A DNA stretch of 64,000 bases from Mycolicibacterium boenickei (GCF_010731295.1 NZ_AP022579.1:1612001-1676000), one strand, 5' to 3'. Shown: positions 35,083-45,105, counted from the first letter of the stretch. Program-made: numbers and translations. Notes: generated by a model not told the origin, from the sequence alone.

Positions 35083-36435
35083 TCACGCCCCCAGCATGGC
35101 CTGGCCGCAGACCCGGATGGTGTTGCCGGTGACCGCGTTCGACGCCGGATTGGCGAAGTAGGCGATCAGCTCGGCCACATCCACCGGCTTCCCGCCCTGG
35201 AACAGCGAGTTCAGCCGGCGGCCGACCTCACGGGTGGCCAGCGGGATGGCGTCGGTCATCTTGGTCTCGATGAAGCCGGGGGCCACGGCGTTGATGGTGA
35301 TGTTCTTCTCGGCCAGTACCGGGGCCAGCGCCTCGGCCAGCCCGATCATCCCGGCCTTGGTGGTGGCGTAGTTGGTCTGCCCGCGGTTACCGGCGATACC
35401 GGCCATCGAGGACAGCCCGATCACCCGGCCGCCCTCGCCGAGGGTACCGCTGGCCACCAGGCCCTCGGTGAGCCGCTGCGGGGCAAGCAGATTCACCGCG
35501 ATCACCGAATCCCAGCGGCTCTCGTCCATGTTGGCGAGCAGCTTGTCGCGGGTGATGCCGGCGTTGTTGACCAGCACGTCGACCTTGCCGCCGTGCTGTG
35601 CGGTGACGTGCGCGACGATCTGCTCGACGGCATCGTCGGCGGTGACGTCCAGCGTCAGGGCACTGCCGCCGACCTTCTCGGCGACCTTGCCCAGGTCTTC
35701 GGCGGCCTGCGGAACGTCGACGGCCACCACGGTCGCGCCGTCACGCGCGAACACCTCGGCGATGGTCGCGCCGATACCGCGGGCGGCACCTGTCACCACG
35801 GCGACCTTGCCGGCCAGCGGCTTGTCCCAGTCGGCCGGCGGCGTCGAGTCGGCGGCACCCACGCGGTACACCTGCCCGTCGACGTAGGCCGACTTGGCGG
35901 AGAGGATGAACCGCAGCGTGGACTCCAGGCCGGTGGCGGCGGGCTTGGCGTCGGCAGCCAGGTACACCAGCGACGCGGTGGCACCGCGCTGCAACTCCTT
36001 GCCGAGCGAGCGGGTGAAGCCTTCCAGCGCGCGCTGCGCGATCTGGGCATTGACACTGCCGGCCTGATCCGGGGTGGTGCCGATGACCACCACGCGGGCG
36101 CACGAGGCGAGGTTGCGCAGGACCGGGGTGAAGAACTGGTAGAGCTCCTTGAGCCCGGCGGCGTCGGAGATGCCGGTGGCGTCGAGCACCACGCCGCCGA
36201 ACGAGTCGGCCCAGCGTCCGCCGATGTTGTTGGAGACGACGTCGTAGTCGTCGGCCAGGGCGGCGCGCAGGGGTTCTACGACGCGGCCTTCGCCGCCGAT
36301 CAGCAGGGACCCGTTCAAGGGCGGATCGCCTGCGCGGTAGCGGCGCAGCGTCTCAGGCTGCGGCACGCCCAGCTGCTTGGCCAGGAACGATCCCGGCCCG
36401 GAGTTGACCACTTGGGAGAACAGGTCGGAAGCCAC
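35083..36435 (-). CDS. fabG4: 3-oxoacyl-CoA/ACP reductase FabG4 (high-molecular-weight FabG)
   Basis: The 450-residue protein has two Rossmann-like domains. The N-terminal flavodoxin-like domain (1-205) is non-catalytic. The C-terminal SDR domain (about 208-450) has cofactor motif [12 protein letters not shown] (290-293) and the catalytic triad Ser343, Tyr356, Lys360 in SSMAG and YATTK. It matches Rv0242c, an NADH-dependent ketoacyl reductase. The start lies in a 109-bp region divergent from fadA2 that contains a 16-bp palindrome. Confidence 0.94.
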   Translation of the reverse strand: MASDLFSQVVNSGPGSFLAKQLGVPQPETLRRYRAGDPPLNGSLLIGGEGRVVEPLRAALADDYDVVSNNIGGRWADSFGGVVLDATGISDAAGLKELYQFFTPVLRNLASCARVVVIGTTPDQAGSVNAQIAQRALEGFTRSLGKELQRGATASLVYLAADAKPAATGLESTLRFILSAKSAYVDGQVYRVGAADSTPPADWDKPLAGKVAVVTGAARGIGATIAEVFARDGATVVAVDVPQAAEDLGKVAEKVGGSALTLDVTADDAVEQIVAHVTAQHGGKVDVLVNNAGITRDKLLANMDESRWDSVIAVNLLAPQRLTEGLVASGTLGEGGRVIGLSSMAGIAGNRGQTNYATTKAGMIGLAEALAPVLAEKNITINAVAPGFIETKMTDAIPLATREVGRRLNSLFQGGKPVDVAELIAYFANPASNAVTGNTIRVCGQAMLGA

Positions 36436-36479
36436 TTCAGCTGCCTTTCGCTTCGCAGTACTGCGTTGTCAATACCGAA

Positions 36480-36495
36480 CTTACTCCAGAGTAAG
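36480..36495. promoter_or_regulatory. Candidate operator between fabG4 and fadA2
   Basis: CTTACTCCAGAGTAAG is a perfect 7-bp inverted repeat with a CA centre, positioned to control both divergent promoters. A related TTAC/GTAA inverted repeat stands before fadE5 (50104-50121), suggesting one regulator for the fatty-acid genes. Confidence 0.5.
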
Positions 36496-36544
36496 AACAG
36501 TGGGTAATATGGCCCCGGACAACCCGACAGTGGAGGGCAAACAA

Positions 36545-37846
36545 ATGGCCAACAACACGACCCGGCGACGCGTTGCCGTTTTGGGTGGCAACAGGATTCC
36601 GTTCGCACGGTCCGACGGCGCCTATGCCAACGCCTCCAACCAGGACATGTTCACCGCCGCGCTGGACGGGCTCATCGAGCGCTTCGATCTGGCCGGTGAG
36701 CAGCTCGGTGCGGTGATCGGCGGCGCGGTGCTCAAACACAGCCGCGACTTCAACCTGATGCGCGAATGCGTGCTGGGCAGCTCGTTGTCGCCGTACACCC
36801 CGGCCTTCGATCTTCAGCAGGCCTGCGGTACCGGCCTGCAGGCCGCGATCGTCGCTGCCAACGCCATTGCGCTGGGCCAATACGAGTCCGCGGCCACCGG
36901 TGGGGTGGACACCGCATCGGATGCCCCGATCGCGTTCGGCAACGACCTGCGCCAGGTCCTGCTGGGCCTGCGCCGGGCGAAGTCCAACCTGGACCGGCTC
37001 AAGCTGGTCGGCAAGCTGCCGGCCGCCCTCGGCGTGGAGATCCCGGTCAACAGCGAGCCGCGCACCGGCATGTCGATGGGCGAGCACGCGGCCGTCACTG
37101 CCAAGAAGATGGGCATCAAGCGCGTCGACCAGGACGAACTGGCCGCCGCCAGCCACCGCAACATGGCCGCCGCCTACGACCGGGGCTTCTTCGACGATCT
37201 GGTCACCCCGTTCCTCGGGCTGTACCGCGACAACAATCTCCGGGCGGATTCCTCGGTGGAGAAGCTGGCCAAGCTCAAGCCGGTGTTCGGGGTCAAGGCC
37301 GGTGACGCGACCATGACCGCGGGCAACTCGACCCCGCTGACCGACGGCGCCTCGGTGGCGCTGTTGTCCAGCGAGGAATGGGCCCAGGCGCACGGACACG
37401 AACCGCTGGCCTACTTCGTCGACGGCGAGACCGCGGCGGTCGATTACGTCAACGGGCCCGACGGCCTGCTGATGGCCCCGACCTATGCGGTACCCCGGCT
37501 GCTCGCCCGCAACGGCCTGACCCTGCAGGACTTCGATTTCTACGAGATCCACGAGGCGTTCGCCTCGGTGGTGCTGGCCACGCTGGGGGCCTGGGACTCC
37601 GACGAGTACTGCAAGGAACGCCTCGGCCTGGACAAGGCGCTGGGCAGCATCGACCGCGCCAAGCTCAACGTCAACGGCTCCTCGTTGGCGGCGGGCCATC
37701 CGTTCGCGGCGACCGGCGGCCGGATCGTGGCGCAGCTGGCCAAGCAGCTGGCGGAGAAGAAGAAGGAAACCGGCAAGCCGGTGCGCGGCCTGATCTCCGT
37801 GTGTGCGGCGGGTGGGCAGGGCGTCACGGCGATCTTGGAGGCGTAG
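36545..37846 (+). CDS. fadA2: Acetyl-CoA acyltransferase (thiolase) FadA2
   Basis: The 433-residue thiolase has the nucleophilic Cys94 in QQACGTGLQA, the active-site His in YEIHEAF, GHPFAATGG and the second Cys (about 420) in VCAAGGQG. Thiolases cleave 3-ketoacyl-CoA in beta-oxidation or condense acyl-CoAs. The length and the divergent partner fabG4/htdX match Rv0241c-Rv0243. The ATG at 36545 is preceded by GGAGG; longer in-frame extensions would run into fabG4. Confidence 0.93.
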   Translation: MANNTTRRRVAVLGGNRIPFARSDGAYANASNQDMFTAALDGLIERFDLAGEQLGAVIGGAVLKHSRDFNLMRECVLGSSLSPYTPAFDLQQACGTGLQAAIVAANAIALGQYESAATGGVDTASDAPIAFGNDLRQVLLGLRRAKSNLDRLKLVGKLPAALGVEIPVNSEPRTGMSMGEHAAVTAKKMGIKRVDQDELAAASHRNMAAAYDRGFFDDLVTPFLGLYRDNNLRADSSVEKLAKLKPVFGVKAGDATMTAGNSTPLTDGASVALLSSEEWAQAHGHEPLAYFVDGETAAVDYVNGPDGLLMAPTYAVPRLLARNGLTLQDFDFYEIHEAFASVVLATLGAWDSDEYCKERLGLDKALGSIDRAKLNVNGSSLAAGHPFAATGGRIVAQLAKQLAEKKKETGKPVRGLISVCAAGGQGVTAILEA

Positions 37847-37970
37847 CTTGCGGAGCCGACCATCGGGGAATGCGGCGTGACCTCCAGAAACCGCAGGCCG
37901 AAAAACATCCGAAAAGTTTCTTTTGGGGATGTGTAACGGCCGCGGCTTAAGGGTCGATACACGGGTAGCT

Positions 37971-38010
37971 CCGTGTTGCCGTCTGACCCCCCGACCCGAC
38001 GGCAACACGG
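37971..38010 (+). terminator. Hairpin downstream of fadA2 (13-bp perfect stem)
   Basis: CCGTGTTGCCGTC (37971-37983) pairs perfectly with 37998-38010. The 14-nt loop contains six consecutive C. It lies 124 bp after the fadA2 stop and upstream of the small-RNA promoter, so it probably ends the fadA2 transcript. Confidence 0.55.
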
Positions 38011-38058
38011 GGCGACCTAGCTTCTGATTCTCGGCAAAATTCGGCCGTACTTTTCTCT

Positions 38059-38086
38059 GGTTTGAGGGGTACCCGAGGCGTACGAT
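38059..38086 (+). promoter_or_regulatory. SigF-like promoter of the small RNA
   Basis: GGTTT (38059-38063) and GCGTAC (38078-38083) with a 14-nt spacer resemble the mycobacterial SigF consensus GGTTT...GGGTAC with one mismatch. A sigma-A-like TACGAT (38081-38086) overlaps. Either would start transcription near 38091-38094. Confidence 0.4.
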
Positions 38087-38093
38087 CGAGCCT

Positions 38094-38207
38094 ACGACGG
38101 GTTCGGGAGTGACTGATCCAAAGAGTCGGTACAGGGGTGAAAGACCGGCTGCGTGAGACGAATTGAAACGCCCCCAGGTGTCCTCCCGAACCCGCCCCTT
38201 TTTGTTT
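38094..38207 (+). ncRNA. F6-like small RNA with intrinsic terminator
   Basis: Between fadA2 and the LLM gene lies a non-coding segment whose ends form a perfect 12-bp closing helix (CGGGTTCGGGAG, 38098-38109, with 38183-38194), followed by CCCCTTTTT (38195-38203) as an intrinsic terminator. The enclosed about 73 nt can form smaller helices and contains a CCCCC loop segment. In M. tuberculosis the SigF-dependent small RNA F6 (SfdS) lies just downstream of fadA2 (Rv0243). The same position and a SigF-like promoter here make homology likely. The 5' and 3' ends are predicted, not mapped. No open reading frame with a start and ribosome-binding site is visible in 37847-38260. Confidence 0.6.
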
Positions 38208-38248
38208 GAATCCCTGCCTCTTCTGATCCCACGCGGTCCGCTCTCGCA

Positions 38249-38254
38249 TAGCGT
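38249..38254 (+). promoter_or_regulatory. -10 box of a leaderless promoter (LLM gene)
   Basis: TAGCGT ends 6 nt before the ATG at 38261, so the mRNA would start at the initiation codon. Confidence 0.4.
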
Positions 38255-38260
38255 GGTGCC

Positions 38261-39172
38261 ATGCAGATCAGCCTCATCGCCTCCCTGAGTGACACCGGCG
38301 GCCGTTCGCCGGTCGACGCCACCGTCGAGAACCTCGCACAACTGCGCGACGAGGGATTCCGGCGGGTCTGGATGACTCAGATGCCGTACGAACCAGACCT
38401 GCTGACCGTTCTCGCGGTCGCGTTCCGAGAGGTCGACGGCATCGAGGTGGGCACGGGCGTCATCCCGATCCAGAATCAGCACCCGATGCTGCTGGCCCAG
38501 CGCGCGCTGACGCTCAGCCTGATCAGTGGCGGCCGGTTCCTGCTCGGCCTCGGTATGACGCACGCGGCCGTGACCGAGGGCATGTGGGGTATTCCATGGG
38601 ACAAGCCGGTCCGCCGCCTCCGCGAGTACCTGGACGGGCTGCAACCCCTGCTGGCCGGTGAGCCCGCCGACGCGCCGGGGGAGACCGTCACCACGCGCGG
38701 CGCACTGCAGATCCCGGGGGCGTCGGCACCCGATGTCTACATCGCCGCGTTGGGGCCGCAACTGCTCAAGCTCGCCGGCCGTCGCACCGCGGGCACTGTC
38801 ACCTGGATGACAGGGCCGACCACATTGGCCGAACATGTCGCCCCGACGCTGCGCGAGGCCGCCGGGGACCGTCCGGTCAGGGTGGTGGCGGCACTCCCGG
38901 TCAGCGTCACCGACGACGTCGACGGGGCCCGCGCCCAGGCCGCCAAACAGTTCGCGATGTACGGACACCTACCGTCCTATCGGGCCATGCTCGACCGTGA
39001 GGGCTACGCCGGTCCCGAGGACGCCGCCATCATCGGAGACGAAAACACTGTGGCAGAGCGTATTCGGGCGCTCGGAACGATCGGTGTGGACGAGTACGTC
39101 GGGGTGGTGTTCGATGCGTCGCCCGAAACCCGGGCCCGTACAAGGGCACTGCTGCGCTCGCTCGACAACTGA
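38261..39172 (+). CDS. LLM-class F420-dependent oxidoreductase
   Basis: The 303-residue luciferase-like TIM-barrel protein has a short N-terminus (MQISLIASL), VGTGVIPIQNQHPMLLAQRALTL, GRFLLGLGMTH and IAALGPQLLKLAGRRTAGTVTWMTG. This pattern is of the F420-dependent mycobacterial LLM subfamily (reported under TIGR03564-like names). Substrate unknown. It has its own leaderless-type promoter and is followed by a short hairpin. It begins the block that is inserted between fadA2 and fadE5. Confidence 0.85.
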   Translation: MQISLIASLSDTGGRSPVDATVENLAQLRDEGFRRVWMTQMPYEPDLLTVLAVAFREVDGIEVGTGVIPIQNQHPMLLAQRALTLSLISGGRFLLGLGMTHAAVTEGMWGIPWDKPVRRLREYLDGLQPLLAGEPADAPGETVTTRGALQIPGASAPDVYIAALGPQLLKLAGRRTAGTVTWMTGPTTLAEHVAPTLREAAGDRPVRVVAALPVSVTDDVDGARAQAAKQFAMYGHLPSYRAMLDREGYAGPEDAAIIGDENTVAERIRALGTIGVDEYVGVVFDASPETRARTRALLRSLDN

Positions 39173-39173
39173 C

Positions 39174-39191
39174 GGTGTGGCTGGCCACACC
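39174..39191 (+). terminator. Short hairpin after the LLM gene
   Basis: GGTGTGG (39174-39180) pairs with CCACACC (39185-39191) around a CTGG loop, directly after the LLM stop. It is a weak terminator candidate without a T-tract. Confidence 0.35.
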
Positions 39192-39240
39192 CCATATTGG
39201 CGGGCAGCACCATCGCCCCGGGCCAACGTATCCGGCAACG

Positions 39241-40536
39241 ATGATGACCGTGACTACCACCGCAATCGCCTCCGCCTCCGCAACCGATGACTGGCGCCCG
39301 ACGCTGCGAACTCCGTTCACCGCGGCAGCCTGGCGTGGCTATCTGTATTTCCTGCTGATCACCGTCCTGGCCGTGGTCGGCGTGGTCTACCTGTTCGTGA
39401 CCGGGTTGGCCTCGGGGCTGTTGCTCGTCACCCTGGTCGGCATACCGCTGGTGGCGCTCGTGGTGCTGTCGGGCCGACAGTGGAATGCGTTGTACCGGTT
39501 GTTGGTCCGGCTGGTCGGTGTCACGATCGATGCTCCGGCGCCCTTCACCCGGCAGGCGAGTTGGCCGCACACCTTGGCCGCCGCGCTGACCGACGGTGTC
39601 GGCTGGCGCAGTCTGGGTTTCCTTCTCCTGCACAGCATCGTGATGACTCCGCTCGGATACGGGGTCGTGCTGGGTGTCGTGATATCGGGGGTCCTGGTGG
39701 TGTCGCCGGCGATCTGGGCGATCACCGGTGAATCGATCGTCAGCTTCGGTGAACCCGTCGACTCGCTCGGCACGTACCTGCTGCTGTCGGCGGGTGGACT
39801 GCTCGCGCTGTACCTGTTGGCCTGGGTCATGATCGGTGTCGTGCGTGCCCACGTCTGGTTGGCCGCCGCACTGCTCGCGCCGACCGAACGCGAACGCCGG
39901 GTCGGTGAACTGGAGCGGGCCCGTGCCGATGTGGTCGACGATTCGGCGGCGACCCTGCGTCGCGTCGAGCGTGACCTGCACGACGGCACCCAGGCCCGGC
40001 TCATCGCGGTGGCCATGACGCTGGCGCGGGCCGAGGAACAGCTGGCCGATCCCGACAAGGCCGAGCGGGCCCGCCAACTGGTCTCCGATGCATTGGCGAA
40101 CACCAAGGACACCCTGACCGAACTGCGTGACCTGGTCCGCGGAATCCGCCCGCCCGCATTGGATCTCGGACTGGTTCCGGCGGTGCAGACGTTGGTGGCA
40201 CGCAATCCCATCCCCGTCGAACTTGTCGATGACGTCACGGTGCGCCCGTCGATGGGTGTGGAGACCCTGGCCTACTTCTGCGTGGCCGAACTGCTTGCCA
40301 ACGTGTCTCGGCATTCGGGCGCCACCCAGGCCACCGTACGGCTGCACAGTGACACCGAAGAGCTGCGGATCACTGTGGCGGACAATGGTTCCGGAGGAGT
40401 CGAACCGGCCAACGGTTCGGGTCTGACGGGATTGGCCGATCGACTTCGGATGGTCGACGGGCGTCTCGACATCGAGAGTCCCGCAGGCGGGCCCACCACG
40501 ATCACCGCCGTCGTTCCTTCGGGAGCGCAACGATGA
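39241..40536 (+). CDS. Sensor histidine kinase (NarL/DesK type, HisKA_3)
   Basis: About 431 residues. An N-terminal membrane sensor has about four to six hydrophobic helices (about 30-75, 125-205), resembling the actinobacterial putative-sensor domain. A dimerisation helix carries the phospho-acceptor His247 (RVERDLHDGTQARL), and a C-terminal HATPase domain has the N box CVAELLANVSRHSG and DNGSGG with GLTGLADRL. It would phosphorylate the response regulator whose ATG overlaps its stop. The signal is unknown; a membrane or envelope stimulus is likely. Starts at ATG 39241 or 39244. Confidence 0.87.
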   Translation: MMTVTTTAIASASATDDWRPTLRTPFTAAAWRGYLYFLLITVLAVVGVVYLFVTGLASGLLLVTLVGIPLVALVVLSGRQWNALYRLLVRLVGVTIDAPAPFTRQASWPHTLAAALTDGVGWRSLGFLLLHSIVMTPLGYGVVLGVVISGVLVVSPAIWAITGESIVSFGEPVDSLGTYLLLSAGGLLALYLLAWVMIGVVRAHVWLAAALLAPTERERRVGELERARADVVDDSAATLRRVERDLHDGTQARLIAVAMTLARAEEQLADPDKAERARQLVSDALANTKDTLTELRDLVRGIRPPALDLGLVPAVQTLVARNPIPVELVDDVTVRPSMGVETLAYFCVAELLANVSRHSGATQATVRLHSDTEELRITVADNGSGGVEPANGSGLTGLADRLRMVDGRLDIESPAGGPTTITAVVPSGAQR

Positions 40537-41180
40537 CCCGGCTGGCGATCGCCGAGGACAACGCGATCCTGCGCGACGGGCTGACCCAGTTGCTCGTCGA
40601 ACGCGGCCACGACGTCGTGGCCAAGGCGGGCACCGCCGACCAGATCAGGGAGATCGCGCAGACGCTGCGGCCGGAAGTGTTCGTCATCGACATCCGCATG
40701 CCGCCGACCTTCACCGACGAGGGGCTTGTCGCGGCGGTCTCGCTGCGGCGTTCGCACCCGGACGTCGGAGTTCTGGTGTTCTCACAGTGGGTCGAGACCC
40801 GCTATGCCGCCGAGCTGCTGGCCGGCAATCCGGAAGGGGTGGGCTATCTGCTCAAGGACCGGGTGGCCGACATCGGTGAGTTCGACGCCGCCGTGCGACG
40901 CGTCGCCGCCGGAGGTACCGCACTGGACCCGGAGGTGGTGCGCCAGCTGATGGGGACCAGAAGTGGCGGCGACGCACTGGCGCGGCTTACTCCCCGCGAA
41001 CGCGAGGTTCTCGCCCTGATGGCCGAGGGCCACTCGAACAGTGGCCTGGCGGAGCATCTTTCGGTCTCCGAACGGGCGGTGGAGAAACACATCGGCAGCA
41101 TCTTCACCAAACTGGACCTGCCGCCGTCGACGGCTCACCATCGGCGCGTGCTGGCAGTCGTCACGTATCTGAACTCCTGA
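40533..41180 (+). CDS. LuxR/NarL-type response regulator
   Basis: The 215-residue protein has a receiver domain (1-125) with phospho-acceptor Asp53 in VFVIDIRMPP and acidic pocket AEDN. A C-terminal LuxR-type helix-turn-helix (about 148-210) contains LTPREREVLALMAEG and SERAVEKHIGSIFTKL. Translationally coupled to the kinase (ATGA). Targets are not evident; adjacent candidates are the NmrA-like gene and the mmp module. Confidence 0.9.
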   Translation: MTRLAIAEDNAILRDGLTQLLVERGHDVVAKAGTADQIREIAQTLRPEVFVIDIRMPPTFTDEGLVAAVSLRRSHPDVGVLVFSQWVETRYAAELLAGNPEGVGYLLKDRVADIGEFDAAVRRVAAGGTALDPEVVRQLMGTRSGGDALARLTPREREVLALMAEGHSNSGLAEHLSVSERAVEKHIGSIFTKLDLPPSTAHHRRVLAVVTYLNS

Positions 41181-41249
41181 GCGGACCGGGATGATAGTCG
41201 TCGATCAGTGGGTTGCAATCCATGCATCACCACAGAAACGGAGTCCGCA

Positions 41250-42188
41250 GTGCCTGCAGCACCATCAACGGCAGACGGTCCGAGCATTCTCGTCATCGGT
41301 ACCGGCGAACTCGGTGCCAGTGTGTTGGCCGCCCTCACCTCTCATCTCACGAGTCATCCCGGCGTCGCAAGCATCGCGGTCCTGCTGCGGCCACCGGCAG
41401 CAGGTGCCGGCGAGAGCGGCGACGCTCGCAGCAGAGAACTCAGCAAGGCCGGCATCTCCATCGAGTATGCCGATGTCGCGACTGCGCCGGTGGTCCAGCT
41501 CGCGGCCATCATGGGCCGCTACCACACCGTCATCAGCTGTGTTGGTTTCGCGGCCGGGCCGGGCACACAACGCAAACTCGCGGAGTCGGCGCTCGCGGCA
41601 GGGGTATCGCGGTTCTTCCCATGGCAGTTCGGGGTCGACTACGACGAGATAGGCCGCGGTAGCGCACAGCCGCTGTTCGACGAGCAGCTCGATGTGCGCG
41701 ACCTGCTGCGCGGCCAGCACGCCACGGAGTGGGTCATCATCTCCACCGGCATGTTCACCAGTTTCCTGTTCGAACCCGAGTTCGCCGTCGTGGACCTGGC
41801 TGCCAACACCGTGCATGCGCTGGGAAGTTGGGACAACCAAGTCACCCTCACCACGCCCGAGGACATCGGTGTGCTCACCGCCGACATCGTCTTCGCCGAA
41901 CCCCGTATTCGCGACACTGTCGTCTATCTCGCGGGGGACACCATCAGCTACCGGGAGCTCGCCGACATCGTCGACCGGGTGCGGGCAACCTCGACCACTC
42001 GCACCCTGTGGACCACCGACTTCCTGGCCGACGAACTACGGCAGGATCCCGAGGACACGATGAGGAGGTACCGGGCAGTGTTCGCCCGTACCAAGGGTGT
42101 TGCCTGGCCGAAGAACCAGTCGTACAACGCTGTTCGCGGTATCAGGACCACGACCGCCGAGGAATGGGCGCGAGCGAACCTCGGGTGA
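41250..42188 (+). CDS. NmrA/isoflavone-reductase-like NAD(P)-binding protein
   Basis: The 312-residue atypical short-chain dehydrogenase has a glycine-rich NAD(P) motif ILVIGTGELGASVL, then RFFPWQFGVDYDEIG and STGMFTSFLFEPEF, as in phenylcoumaran/isoflavone reductase-like and aromatic alcohol reductase proteins. The usual Lys of plant reductases is not obvious. GTG at 41250 with GGAG 7 nt upstream is preferred; an in-frame GTG at 41208 would add 14 residues. Converges with mmpL, 19 bp away. Confidence 0.78.
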   Translation: MPAAPSTADGPSILVIGTGELGASVLAALTSHLTSHPGVASIAVLLRPPAAGAGESGDARSRELSKAGISIEYADVATAPVVQLAAIMGRYHTVISCVGFAAGPGTQRKLAESALAAGVSRFFPWQFGVDYDEIGRGSAQPLFDEQLDVRDLLRGQHATEWVIISTGMFTSFLFEPEFAVVDLAANTVHALGSWDNQVTLTTPEDIGVLTADIVFAEPRIRDTVVYLAGDTISYRELADIVDRVRATSTTRTLWTTDFLADELRQDPEDTMRRYRAVFARTKGVAWPKNQSYNAVRGIRTTTAEEWARANLG

Positions 42189-42207
42189 CACCGGCACACC
42201 CCGGAGA

Positions 42208-45105
42208 CTAATTCGACGTTGTCGGCTCCGGCTCCTTGTCGAGCAGTTCGCGAACCGAGGTGCGGGTTCCGTACGGGCGCAACATGCGACTGGCCGGACG
42301 GGGCCGCACGATCTGAGGCCACCAGAACCACCGGCCGAGCAGCGCCGCGATGGACGGTGTCATGAACGACCGCACGATCAAGGTGTCGAAGAGCAGGCCG
42401 AGGCCGATCGTGGTGCCGATCTGTCCCAGGACGATGAGGTCGCTGAAGATGAACGAGGACATGGTGGCCGCGAACACCAGGCCGGCTGCGGTCACCACGC
42501 GGCCGGTGCCTGCCATGGCGCGGATGACACCGGTCTTGAGTCCGGCACCGATCTCTTCCTGGAACCGGGATATCAACAGCAGGTTGTAGTCGGCGCCCAC
42601 CGCCAGCAGCAGGATGATGGCCAGTGCCAGCACGATCCAGTACAGCTGGATGCCGAAGATGTACTGCCACACCAGGACCGACAGGCCGAACGATGCTCCC
42701 AGCGAGAGCACGACGGTCCCGACGATGACCATCGCCGCGACCAGGCTGCGGGTGATGAACATCATGATGAGCAGGATGAGGCTGATCGCGGCCAGTGCGG
42801 CGATGAGCAGGTCGTATTTGGCGCCGTCCTGGATGTCCTTGTACGCCGAGGCGGTTCCGGCCACGTAGATCTTGGCGTCTGACAGGGGAGTGGCCTTGAT
42901 CGCGTCGAACGCGGAGTCCTTGATCGCGTCGATATGTGAGATGCCCTCGGGCGTAGCGGGAGTGCCCTCATGCGTGATGATCATGCGGGCGGCCTTGCCG
43001 TCGGGCGACAGGAACAGCTTGAGGCCACGTTTGAAGTCGGGGTTGTCGAAGGCCTCTGGCGGCAGATAGAACGAGTCGTCGTTCTTGGCCGAGTCGAACG
43101 CCTGCCCCATCGCGGTCGAATTCTCCAGGGCTTCCTGGGATTGCGAGTTGGTTCCGGCGGTGGTGGCGTAGTTGGACAGGGTGAGGTCGCGGTTGCGCTC
43201 CTGGATGGCGATCTGCGGTGGGAGCAGCGCCACGAGTTGAGGCTGCAGCGCATCGAGTTTGTCCAAGCTCGCGGTGATCTCCCCGAACTGATCGCTGAGC
43301 TTGTCGATGCCGTCGAGAGCGTCGAACACCGACCTCAGCGCCGCGCACATGGGGATGTCGAAACAGTGCGGTTCCCAGTAGAAGTAGTTGCGCAGCGGGC
43401 GGAACTGATCGTCGAAGTTGGCGATCTTGTCGCGAAGGTCGTTCACGATCGCGACGGTGTCGTGGAAGGCCTGGGTCTGCTCATGCGTGGCCGCAGCGCT
43501 CGCCTGCTGCAGCGCCACTTGCTTTTTCAGGATGTTGATCGTGTTCGAGAGCTCGTTGGCCTGCTTGAGCAGATCGGCCGCGCGGTCCTGCTGATAGCCC
43601 AGGTTCATGATCTGGCTGGCGCTTTGTGCGCTGATCTGAAATGGGATGGAGCTGTGCTTGATCGGCGTGCCAAGGGGTCGGGTGATCGACTGGACCAGGG
43701 CGATGCCTCGGGTGTGCAGAACGGCCTTGGCGACGCGTTCGAGCACCAGCATGTCCGCGGGGTTGCGCATGTCGTGATCGGTTTCGATCATCAGCAGCTC
43801 GGGGTTCAGCCGGGCTTCCGAGAAGTGGCGGGTGGCGGCGGTGTAGCCGATGTTGGCCGGGGCCGATTCCGGTAGGTAGGGACGGCCGTCGTAGCTGGTC
43901 TTGTAGCCAGGCAGGGCGAGCAGGCCGACGAGCGCGATCAGGCACGACACCACCAGGATGGGGCCGGGCCACCGCACGATCGCGGTACCGATACGGCGCC
44001 AGCGCGGTGCTCGTGGGTTGCGTTTGGGCTCGAAGAGTCCGAACCGGCTGCCGATGGTCAGCACCGCGGGACCCAGTGTCAGCGCGGCCACCAGCGTCAC
44101 GAGCACACCGATGGCGGCGGGTACACCCAGGGTCTGGAAGTAGGGCAGCCGGGTGAAATGCAGGCACGCCACGGCTCCGGCGATGGTCAGCCCCGAGCCG
44201 ACGATGACGTGCACGGTGCCACGAAACATGTCGTGATAGGCGGCTTCTCGGTCCATGCCACGGCTACGTGCTTCGTGATAGCGGCCGACGATGAAGATGC
44301 CGTAGTCCGTGCCCGCGGCGATCGCCAACAGCGTCAGCAGATTCGTCGAATACGTGGACAGACCGATGACCCCGGAGTGCGCGAGGGCGGCGACGACACC
44401 TCGAGCGGCCGCCAGCTCGATGAGGACGGTGACGAGCATGAGCAGCATCGTGATGAAGGATCGGTAGACGACCAGCAGCATCACCGCGATGACCAAGAAC
44501 GTGAGGAGCGTGACCTTTTCGGTGCCCTCGCTGCCGACCTCGAAGTTGTCGGTGATGAGCGGAGCGGCGCCGGTGACGTAGGCCTTGACCCCGGGCGGCG
44601 GCGGGACGCTCGCCACGATGTCGCGGATGGCGTCGACGGATTGGTTGGACAACGCCTCACCCTGGTTGCCGGCCAGATACACCTGCACCAGAGCGGCTTT
44701 GCCGTCCTTGCTCTGCGACCCGCCGGCGGTGAGCGGATCACCCCAGAAGTCCTGAATGTGCTCGACGTGCTTGGTGTCCTCGGCGAGCCGCTTCACCAGG
44801 GTGTCGTAGTAGCGGTGGGCATCGTCGCCGAGAGGCTGATCGCCTTCGAGCACGATCATGGCGGCGCTGTCGGAGTTGAACTCGTCGAAGACCTGTCCGA
44901 TGTGTCGCATTGCCATGGTCGACGGCGCGTCGGGGGCGTTGAGCCCTACCGAGCGGGCCGCACCGACGACTTCGAGCTGTGGCACAAGGATGTTCGTCAG
45001 CGCGGCGATGGCGACCCACACGAGCACGATGGGTACGGCGAGTGCGCGGATGGTGCGCGCCGTCCTGGATCCGTCCACTGTGTCCTCGGTGTGCTGCCCG
45101 CTCAT
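42208..45105 (-). CDS. mmpL: MmpL-family RND lipid/siderophore/drug transporter
   Basis: The 965-residue RND transporter has 12 predicted membrane helices and two large periplasmic porter loops; the second loop has a long helical hairpin region with Gln/Leu-rich heptads. The MmpL proton-relay Asp-Tyr pairs are present in helix 4 (GTDYGIF, Asp267/Tyr268) and helix 10 (GADYNLL, Asp839). Coupling to an MmpS and a divergent TetR resembles the drug- and siderophore-export units MmpS4/L4 and MmpS5/L5, and the glycopeptidolipid transporters. The ATG at 45105 overlaps the mmpS stop (ATGA). A longer upstream reading overlaps mmpS and is rejected. Confidence 0.92.
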   Translation of the reverse strand: MSGQHTEDTVDGSRTARTIRALAVPIVLVWVAIAALTNILVPQLEVVGAARSVGLNAPDAPSTMAMRHIGQVFDEFNSDSAAMIVLEGDQPLGDDAHRYYDTLVKRLAEDTKHVEHIQDFWGDPLTAGGSQSKDGKAALVQVYLAGNQGEALSNQSVDAIRDIVASVPPPPGVKAYVTGAAPLITDNFEVGSEGTEKVTLLTFLVIAVMLLVVYRSFITMLLMLVTVLIELAAARGVVAALAHSGVIGLSTYSTNLLTLLAIAAGTDYGIFIVGRYHEARSRGMDREAAYHDMFRGTVHVIVGSGLTIAGAVACLHFTRLPYFQTLGVPAAIGVLVTLVAALTLGPAVLTIGSRFGLFEPKRNPRAPRWRRIGTAIVRWPGPILVVSCLIALVGLLALPGYKTSYDGRPYLPESAPANIGYTAATRHFSEARLNPELLMIETDHDMRNPADMLVLERVAKAVLHTRGIALVQSITRPLGTPIKHSSIPFQISAQSASQIMNLGYQQDRAADLLKQANELSNTINILKKQVALQQASAAATHEQTQAFHDTVAIVNDLRDKIANFDDQFRPLRNYFYWEPHCFDIPMCAALRSVFDALDGIDKLSDQFGEITASLDKLDALQPQLVALLPPQIAIQERNRDLTLSNYATTAGTNSQSQEALENSTAMGQAFDSAKNDDSFYLPPEAFDNPDFKRGLKLFLSPDGKAARMIITHEGTPATPEGISHIDAIKDSAFDAIKATPLSDAKIYVAGTASAYKDIQDGAKYDLLIAALAAISLILLIMMFITRSLVAAMVIVGTVVLSLGASFGLSVLVWQYIFGIQLYWIVLALAIILLLAVGADYNLLLISRFQEEIGAGLKTGVIRAMAGTGRVVTAAGLVFAATMSSFIFSDLIVLGQIGTTIGLGLLFDTLIVRSFMTPSIAALLGRWFWWPQIVRPRPASRMLRPYGTRTSVRELLDKEPEPTTSN

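Noticed and set aside
37971..38010. Full 6C RNA
   Set aside because: Only one stem-loop has six C in the loop, and the location after fadA2 differs from the known 6C RNA locus; the F6 interpretation of the next segment fits better.
36437..38968. 843-codon open frame on the minus strand opposite fadA2, the small RNA and the LLM gene
   Set aside because: It is antisense to well-supported genes, crosses the intergenic region, and its low-complexity Arg/Gln/His-rich translation is typical of GC-rich shadow frames.
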